Shown here: positions 5,831-9,751 of the stretch, one piece after another
How the letters are laid out: each line of letters begins with the position of its first letter
How positions within the stretch are numbered: the stretch's first letter is position 1
From: Methanomicrobiales archaeon
GTDB taxonomy: Archaea; Halobacteriota; Methanomicrobia; Methanomicrobiales; Methanomicrobiaceae
Length of the DNA: 9,751 nt
Direction: 5' to 3'
Assembly (NCBI GenBank): GCA_012523385.1
Contig: JAAYIO010000119.1
Coordinates: 1-9,751 of the forward strand
The notes under the pieces: generated by a model
What the model saw: the letters and a program-made list of their open reading frames with translations, nothing else
Databases searched by the model: none
Told to the model about the DNA's origin: nothing
Position numbers and translations under genes: made by a program

Positions 5831-6387
5831 TCCCCTGTATAAGCATCAAACCGGAATGTCTCATAGATATCAGGCCCGTTTATCGTAGTCACATATGTGC
5901 CGTTACTAAGGAATATATCTACCTCAGCGCCCGGTTTGCTGAAATGCTCAGATATCTTTTCTTTCTGAATACTGAATATTTCATCTGGGGTGAGAACTTC
6001 CCTTGGGTCAAAAGGAATATAGGGAATCGTTTCTAACCACTCATACTCGCTCCACCCCCGTTCAGTATAAATGAGAACAACTGTCCGGGTTTCATTCACC
6101 GGTTGTGCAAACAGCGCCCATGACATAGCACGCCCGTCCCCTGTCATCTGATTTCCCCGCACGGCAAGAAACGACTGCGTACGAAATGAGACCATCCCTT
6201 CACTCTGGCTAATGCTTAGATCAGCCAGCGCTTCATCAAGGGTCACTCCTGTGCTTGGCTCATCGGGAATACCCGGACCAAATGTTTGGGAATGCCCCCC
6301 AGAAAATATTGAATCCCCCCACACACAGCCACAGCAACATACCGCAGCCACGAATAGCAGAAGAAGTCCCCCCCCATATTTATTCAT
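5818..6387 (-). CDS. Putative lipoprotein, first gene of the pilin-like operon
   Basis: A 189-residue secreted protein with a short signal (MNKYGGG, then LLLLFVAAV) ending in the cysteine-rich lipobox region CCCGC (17-21). C21 is the most likely lipidated residue, with C17-C19 just before it. The mature chain starts with a Gly/Ser/Pro-rich linker (to about 47) and continues with a globular part containing MSWALFAQPVNETRTVVLIYTERG. No known family is recognised. Sequons NET and NGT are present. ATG has GGAGG 8 bases upstream. The gene sits at the operon front and overlaps the first pilin-like gene by 13 bases, so it probably acts in pilus anchoring or assembly at the cell surface (inference). 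Codons 5-7 lie in a G8 homopolymer. Confidence 0.7.
   Translation of the reverse strand: MNKYGGGLLLLFVAAVCCCGCVWGDSIFSGGHSQTFGPGIPDEPSTGVTLDEALADLSISQSEGMVSFRTQSFLAVRGNQMTGDGRAMSWALFAQPVNETRTVVLIYTERGWSEYEWLETIPYIPFDPREVLTPDEIFSIQKEKISEHFSKPGAEVDIFLSNGTYVTTINGPDIYETFRFDAYTGEWIP
6368..6375 (-). repeat. G8 homopolymer in codons 5-7 of the lipoprotein gene
   Basis: Eight consecutive C on the plus strand (G on the coding strand) encode Gly-Gly-Gly just before the signal helix. A slip of one base would end the lipoprotein almost at once. The tract is seen directly; any phase variation is inference. Confidence 0.6.
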
Positions 6388-6424
6388 AAAGAAAGCCTCC
6401 CGTAATGAAATTTAATGATACTGG

Positions 6425-6436
6425 CTAATAAATATT
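6425..6436 (-). promoter_or_regulatory. TATA-like promoter of the lipoprotein/pilin-like operon
   Basis: The minus strand reads CAATATTTATTAG about 40 bases before the lipoprotein ATG. A start about 25 bases downstream would leave a leader of roughly 17 bases containing the GGAGG site. A second AT-rich candidate (ATTTTATAAT, 6481-6490) lies further upstream. The 138-base gap holds no gene. A T-rich tract (minus strand TTATTTTTT) directly after the DUF1015 stop may end that transcript. Confidence 0.45.
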
Positions 6437-6525
6437 GATATGACATCCGACAAGTAAATATCTTTTCTAATTAATGCTGAATTATAAAATACGAACAATT
6501 CGGGGAAAGATAGCCGAAAAAATAA

Positions 6526-7785
6526 TTATTTGAGTGAATGAAGCACAAGACCGCTCAGGAGTTTTGGTTCAAACCATGTGGACTTCGGTGGCATCACACC
6601 GCCACCGTCTGCAATGCTCAGCACGTCATCCACCTGGACAGGTTGCATCGAGAATGCAAGCGTAAACTCACCCGAATCCACCCGTTCCTGCAGGTCACGC
6701 AGGGGTCGTGCGCCGCCCAAAAATTCCAGGCGTGCATCACCACGCGGGTCAGTGATGCCGAGCATTCCTTCCAGAACTGTCTTTTGGAGAACTGAGACGT
6801 CCAGTGAAGAAATCCGGTCTTCTGTCGCATTTACCGGGCAGGAGAGCTCATACCAGACACTGGGCATGTACATGTGCATTACATGCACGGGTTTTGCAGA
6901 CTCAGTTAACGGCGGGATGCAGAAGACCGTGTCCTCAATCTCACCGTAGGGCCTGATAGTAAAGATTTCAGAAAGTCCGGCCATGAATGTCTCAGGAGTA
7001 TACTCTCCCAGATCCCGTACCAGCCTGCTGTAGCCATGAATCTTCACCCGATTCTCAGCAAAGACGACTGCCATAAACCGTTCGGATTCGGATGTCAACG
7101 TTCCTTCCTCGCTACGTTTATCTGCGACATTGACGGAGGATTTGGCACGGTGATGCCCATCTGCGATGTAGAATGCATCAACGTTTGAAAACATCTGTTG
7201 CAGGGTGGCGATTGCCCCAGCATCTGCAATACGGAATACCTCATGCACCGCTCCGGCATTCTTTGCTACGCCGTCAGGCGCACCTTCCGGAATCAGGGAG
7301 GCAATATAAGGGAATATCTCTCCGGGATCCCGGTAAAGAAGGACCACAAGACCGGTGTGCATATTGGTTGTGTCGATATGGCGCGTCCGGTCTGCTTCCT
7401 TGTCGTAGCGGGTATGCTCATGGCGTTTAATGCGGTTTTTCCGGTAATCTTCCACACTCACATTTGCTACAAAACCGGTGTAGATGGCGCCGCCCTGCTT
7501 GACACGGTAGAGATAGATGCCGGGTTCATTGTCCTGCACGAGAAGACCATCCACAACCATTTTTTGGAGATTTGCCGCAGCAGTCTCGTAAACCACTGCC
7601 GATGCAGGGTCGGTATCTTTAGGGAGCGTGGCTTCCGAGCGGATGACTTGGAGAAAGCTCTGCGGATTCTCTTTGAGAACTGCGCGTGATTCTTCGGTGG
7701 ATACCACATCATACGGGACAGAGGCGATATCCTGTGCCACTGCTGTCGGGGGGCGAAATGCCTGAAAACTAAATATCTGAACCAT
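6526..7785 (-). CDS. DUF1015 family protein (COG4198-like), function unproven
   Basis: A 419-residue soluble protein matching the DUF1015 layout over its whole length. The start is MVQIFSFQAFRP, the early motif is ASVPYDVVSTEE (21-32), the middle has KRHEHT (120-125), and the central motif is YIADGHHRA (206-214). The C-terminal signature is GGVMPPKSTWFEPKLLSGL (395-413). The ATG at 7785 is chosen over a TTG six codons upstream, because family members start at this point and AGGA lies 9 bases before it. The DGHHR motif recalls the ParB/sulfiredoxin-fold free-serine kinases (SerK, SbnI), and DUF1015 genes in many genomes neighbour serA. A role in serine metabolism is therefore a guess, and no serine gene is visible here. 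The gene is transcribed divergently from the acetyltransferase and stands alone on its strand. Confidence 0.87.
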   Translation of the reverse strand: MVQIFSFQAFRPPTAVAQDIASVPYDVVSTEESRAVLKENPQSFLQVIRSEATLPKDTDPASAVVYETAAANLQKMVVDGLLVQDNEPGIYLYRVKQGGAIYTGFVANVSVEDYRKNRIKRHEHTRYDKEADRTRHIDTTNMHTGLVVLLYRDPGEIFPYIASLIPEGAPDGVAKNAGAVHEVFRIADAGAIATLQQMFSNVDAFYIADGHHRAKSSVNVADKRSEEGTLTSESERFMAVVFAENRVKIHGYSRLVRDLGEYTPETFMAGLSEIFTIRPYGEIEDTVFCIPPLTESAKPVHVMHMYMPSVWYELSCPVNATEDRISSLDVSVLQKTVLEGMLGITDPRGDARLEFLGGARPLRDLQERVDSGEFTLAFSMQPVQVDDVLSIADGGGVMPPKSTWFEPKLLSGLVLHSLK

Positions 7786-7874
7786 AACGAATATTCCTGC
7801 CAAAAGGTTTCGGGTGCGTTATTTATTGGTCTTCAGGTTTAATATGAGTATCCAAAAGCGGAGTGCAGACGTGA
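7786..7874. promoter_or_regulatory. Divergent promoter region between DUF1015 and the acetyltransferase
   Basis: The 89-base gap contains TTATTTATTGG (7819-7829). Read on the minus strand (CCAATAAATAA) it is a TATA-like box that would start the DUF1015 transcript near 7798, leaving a leader of about 13 bases. The plus strand has the same box or TTTAATATGAG (7838-7848) for the acetyltransferase, whose GGAG ribosome site is at 7860-7863. These are pattern-based assignments. Confidence 0.4.
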
Positions 7875-8336
7875 ATGCAGAATACTGATATCCGGATTCG
7901 CCGGGCCCGACAAACAGACCTGCCCGGCATCTGTACCATTGAATATGGACTATTTCCGGATCCGTGGGATGAGTCTGCATTTCAGGATGTGTTTGACCTG
8001 TTTCCTGGCCTTTTTTTTGTTGCAGAAAAAAACAATATTATTGTCGGTTTTGTCTCTGCTGGGATGGAAAATACGGGAGAGGCAGTCTATGGCCATATCA
8101 TGAATATTGCCGTACCCTCATTCGCTCAGGGGCAGGGAATCGGCGGTAAACTCCTTTTACGCATTGAATTTGAATGTATGGTCCTCGGGGCAGAGGCGAT
8201 GCAGCTTGAGGTGCGTGTTTCAAATAAGGACGCACAGCGATTTTATCAGAAGCATGGATACGCGCCAGTCCTCATCCTTGACAGCTACTACAACAATGCA
8301 GAAGACGCAGTTTTGATGATGCGCTGGTTTACCTGA
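7875..8336 (+). CDS. rimI: GNAT-family N-acetyltransferase, RimI/Ard1-like
   Basis: A 153-residue single-domain GNAT protein, the usual RimI length. It starts IRIRRARQTDLPGICTIE and has motif A with the acetyl-CoA pyrophosphate loop AQGQGIGGKLL (84-94, Q-x-x-G-x-G). The following segment LEVRVSNKDAQRFYQKHGY (111-129) is the characteristic RimI/Naa10 stretch, with Y124 at the position of the conserved Tyr. It therefore probably acetylates protein N-termini in the cytoplasm, as archaeal Ard1/RimI enzymes do. Other small GNAT substrates cannot be excluded, so the symbol is by similarity. The ATG has GGAG 11 bases upstream. It is the only complete plus-strand gene in the window, divergent from DUF1015 and convergent with HMG-CoA reductase, 12 bases apart. 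Confidence 0.85.
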   Translation: MQNTDIRIRRARQTDLPGICTIEYGLFPDPWDESAFQDVFDLFPGLFFVAEKNNIIVGFVSAGMENTGEAVYGHIMNIAVPSFAQGQGIGGKLLLRIEFECMVLGAEAMQLEVRVSNKDAQRFYQKHGYAPVLILDSYYNNAEDAVLMMRWFT

Positions 8337-8356
8337 AAAAAATGGGGTTTATCCCC
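8336..8356 (-). terminator. Hairpin plus T7 terminator of HMG-CoA reductase, in the convergent gap
   Basis: On the minus strand GGGG-ATAAA-CCCC (8344-8356) is followed by A and seven T (8336-8342). The TAA stop codon of HMG-CoA reductase lies in the loop. On the plus strand the same hairpin follows the acetyltransferase stop, with a T5 run further on (8365-8369), so it may serve both converging genes. Confidence 0.6.
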
Positions 8357-9563
8357 GACCAAGCTTTTTGTGCGCCCGCGCGAGGTGTCCTGCCGCAAGC
8401 GCACCGAGAAGAGAGAGTTCTCCTGCAAGCACGCCTGCCGCAATAACTTCTGCAAAGGCACGGGCATTTGCCCCGGATGTCACTCCACCGCCTGCGACAC
8501 CGAGGATCTGGAGACATGCCTGCTGAGTCTCAATCGCTGTTCCACCGCCAACAGTCCCTACCTGTAGGGAGGGCAGGGTTACCGAGACATAGACCCCGCC
8601 ATCCACCGAGTCCACCGTGGTGATCGCATTGCTGCCCTCCACCACATGCGCCGGGTCCTGTCCGCAGGCAAGGAAGACTGCTGCAATGACATTTGCTGCA
8701 TGAGCATTGAATCCGAGAGATGCCGCACGGGCTGAGCCCACCAGATTTTTCCGGGTATTGACCTCAATCAGAGATTTAGTATCGGTCTTAAGGATCTCTT
8801 TTACCATAGCATCAGAGAGAAACACCCCTGCTGCAACAGTTTTGCCCCTGCCCATCACCACATTTACCGCTGAGGGTTTCTTGTCGGTGCAGAGATTGCC
8901 TGAGAGGGCGACCAGACGGACACCGGTCTCTCTCTCAATTATTTCTGCTGCTTTTTCACTCCCTATCGTGACCATATTCATCCCCATCGCATCACCGGTG
9001 AAAAATTCAAACCGCACATACAGGCTGGTACCTGCGATATGGGTCGTGATATGCTCCAGTCGTCCGTGTGAGGTTGTGGTGGACGCCGCTTCTGCAAGCA
9101 CCGTGAAATGCCCCTCCACCCAGCGTGCCGCTTCAACCGCATGCGGCACACTGTCACAGGCAAAGACCGGTGCACGTGTCATGCCGTCACGCTGGATGCG
9201 CACCTCGGCACCGCCCGCCGTGGTAATAGCCCGGCAACCTCGATTCACTGATGCAATAAGGGCACCCTCGGTGGTGGCAAGAGGGAGATAATATGCCGCA
9301 TCTGCATATTCCCCTTTTACCAGCAGGGGTCCTGCCACGCCGACTGGCACCTGAACAGCGCCGATCATATTCTCACAGTTGCGTTTAACGACGCGTTCTG
9401 TTGTGATGGCATACTCACCCAGTACACCAAGGGATACCCCTGTCTCTTCCTCTATGAAGGAACGGCGCACAGATATCGCTGCATCTGCCGCCATCTCATT
9501 CTCAAGTGCGTGAAGTTTCAGCGAACCATCCCGTATCCGCTGTATATAATTATCCATGTACAT
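8349..9563 (-). CDS. hmgA: Hydroxymethylglutaryl-CoA reductase, class I
   Basis: A 404-residue cytoplasmic enzyme reducing HMG-CoA to mevalonate with NAD(P)H, the committed step to archaeal isoprenoid lipids. Motifs in order: ENMIGAVQVPVGVAGPL (64-80), TTEGALIASVNRG with catalytic E99, DAMGMNM cofactor motif (191-197), TDKKPSAVN with catalytic K228, GQDPAHVVEGSN with D303, GTVGGGT (336-342), and the C-terminal GHLARAHKKLGR with general acid H398. All four catalytic residues expected from the human class I enzyme are present. The length suits archaeal forms without a membrane domain. Start codons are ATG at 9563 or a second ATG two codons later (9557). No ribosome site precedes either, and a TATA-like box lies about 25 bases upstream, which suggests a leaderless mRNA. 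The gene is divergent from the Trm5-type gene. Confidence 0.96.
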   Translation of the reverse strand: MYMDNYIQRIRDGSLKLHALENEMAADAAISVRRSFIEEETGVSLGVLGEYAITTERVVKRNCENMIGAVQVPVGVAGPLLVKGEYADAAYYLPLATTEGALIASVNRGCRAITTAGGAEVRIQRDGMTRAPVFACDSVPHAVEAARWVEGHFTVLAEAASTTTSHGRLEHITTHIAGTSLYVRFEFFTGDAMGMNMVTIGSEKAAEIIERETGVRLVALSGNLCTDKKPSAVNVVMGRGKTVAAGVFLSDAMVKEILKTDTKSLIEVNTRKNLVGSARAASLGFNAHAANVIAAVFLACGQDPAHVVEGSNAITTVDSVDGGVYVSVTLPSLQVGTVGGGTAIETQQACLQILGVAGGGVTSGANARAFAEVIAAGVLAGELSLLGALAAGHLARAHKKLGRG

Positions 9564-9597
9564 AACACATAGAAGAGAAAGACAATAAATGGAGGTG
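9541..9597. promoter_or_regulatory. Overlapping divergent promoters of HMG-CoA reductase and the Trm5-type gene
   Basis: For HMG-CoA reductase, minus-strand CATTTATTG (9583-9591) sits about 20-28 bases before the ATG, with no ribosome site between, as in leaderless archaeal genes. For the plus-strand gene, TATATAATTA (9543-9552) lies inside the first codons of HMG-CoA reductase and would give a start near 9570, followed by the strong ribosome site GGAGGTG (9591-9597). The ribosome site is well supported; the TATA boxes are by pattern and spacing. Confidence 0.45.
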
Positions 9598-9602
9598 GTC
9601 AG

Positions 9603-9751
9603 GTGAAACAGGAGCAGTGGTGCGTCCGCGTGCCGGTAAAAGAAGGGGAGCCCATGCGGCAGCAGTTGATTCGTGAAGGTGTTCTGGATACGACATTTAA
9701 ACCCGTCCGTGACGGAGATTTTCTGCTTTTTCCGGTGACCGACCCCGCACG
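9603..9751 (+). CDS. Trm5/Tyw2-type tRNA methyltransferase, N-terminal D1 domain (partial, cut by right edge)
   Basis: Only 49 codons are present, open to the edge. The GTG start has GGAGGTG with a 5-base spacer. The residues WCVRVPVKEGEPMRQQLI, EGVLD and DGDFLLFPV match the small D1 domain found at the N-terminus of archaeal Trm5 and Tyw2-like enzymes, which docks on the tRNA elbow. The catalytic SAM domain would lie beyond the window. Trm5 makes m1G37 in tRNA; paralogues act in wyosine formation, and the fragment does not distinguish them. The HMG-CoA reductase gene is divergent, with only 39 bases between the two start codons. Confidence 0.72.
   Translation, partial: MKQEQWCVRVPVKEGEPMRQQLIREGVLDTTFKPVRDGDFLLFPVTDPA

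Noticed and set aside
7786..7803. TTG start six codons upstream for the DUF1015 protein
   Set aside because: The family starts at MVQIFSF, and AGGA lies at good distance before the ATG at 7785; no ribosome site was seen before the TTG.
8707..9291. Plus-strand open frame of 194 codons opposite HMG-CoA reductase
   Set aside because: It is long only because the GC-rich antisense strand of a conserved enzyme has few stops. The minus-strand protein has every catalytic motif.

Overview
The window looks like a piece of a methanogen chromosome, most likely from the order Methanomicrobiales; this is inferred from gene content and not proven. The archaeal signs are a class I HMG-CoA reductase of the archaeal isoprenoid-lipid pathway, the D1 domain of an archaeal Trm5/Tyw2-type tRNA methyltransferase, a set of archaeal type IV pilin-like proteins, TATA-type promoters, and GGAGGTG ribosome sites with GTG starts. 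Base composition shifts from GC-rich at the HMG-CoA reductase end to AT-richer in the pilin operon and its flanks.

Left part (1-2443): a two-gene minus-strand operon encodes a class I SAM-dependent methyltransferase, coupled by a 4-base overlap to a long GTG-initiated radical SAM protein that runs off the left edge. The latter joins an AmmeMemoRadiSam/PFL-activase-like radical SAM domain with a zinc-ribbon-like tail to a region resembling a metal-chelate periplasmic binding protein. Upstream is a 351-base gap. In order of minus-strand transcription it holds a terminator for the pilin operon, a TATA-like box, a 60-base block that can fold in two mutually exclusive ways, a second TATA-like box, and a 13-base-arm inverted repeat at the probable transcription start of the methyltransferase.

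Middle part (2444-6387): one compact minus-strand operon begins with a lipoprotein and continues with five small membrane-anchored proteins. Each of the five starts with an acidic Asp-Glu/Asp-Asp pair directly before a single hydrophobic helix, as in archaeal type IV pilins and minor pilins. Gene junctions are overlaps of 7-13 bases or gaps of 5-6 bases. No assembly ATPase, TadC-like platform or prepilin peptidase lies inside the window. The set resembles the haloarchaeal DUF7261/7287/7288/7289 pilin-like groups (recalled from memory, not searched).

Right part (6526-9751): a DUF1015 protein (minus) is divergent from a RimI-type N-acetyltransferase (plus). The acetyltransferase converges on HMG-CoA reductase (minus) across a 12-base gap containing a shared hairpin. 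HMG-CoA reductase is divergent from a Trm5/Tyw2-type methyltransferase whose N-terminus is cut by the right edge. I see no tRNA, rRNA, CRISPR, insertion sequence or phage gene.

The most interesting items are the radical SAM/binding-protein fusion with its partner methyltransferase, the switch-like leader or small-RNA candidate upstream of it, and the ATPase-less, sequon-rich pilin operon led by a lipoprotein gene that carries a G8 tract.
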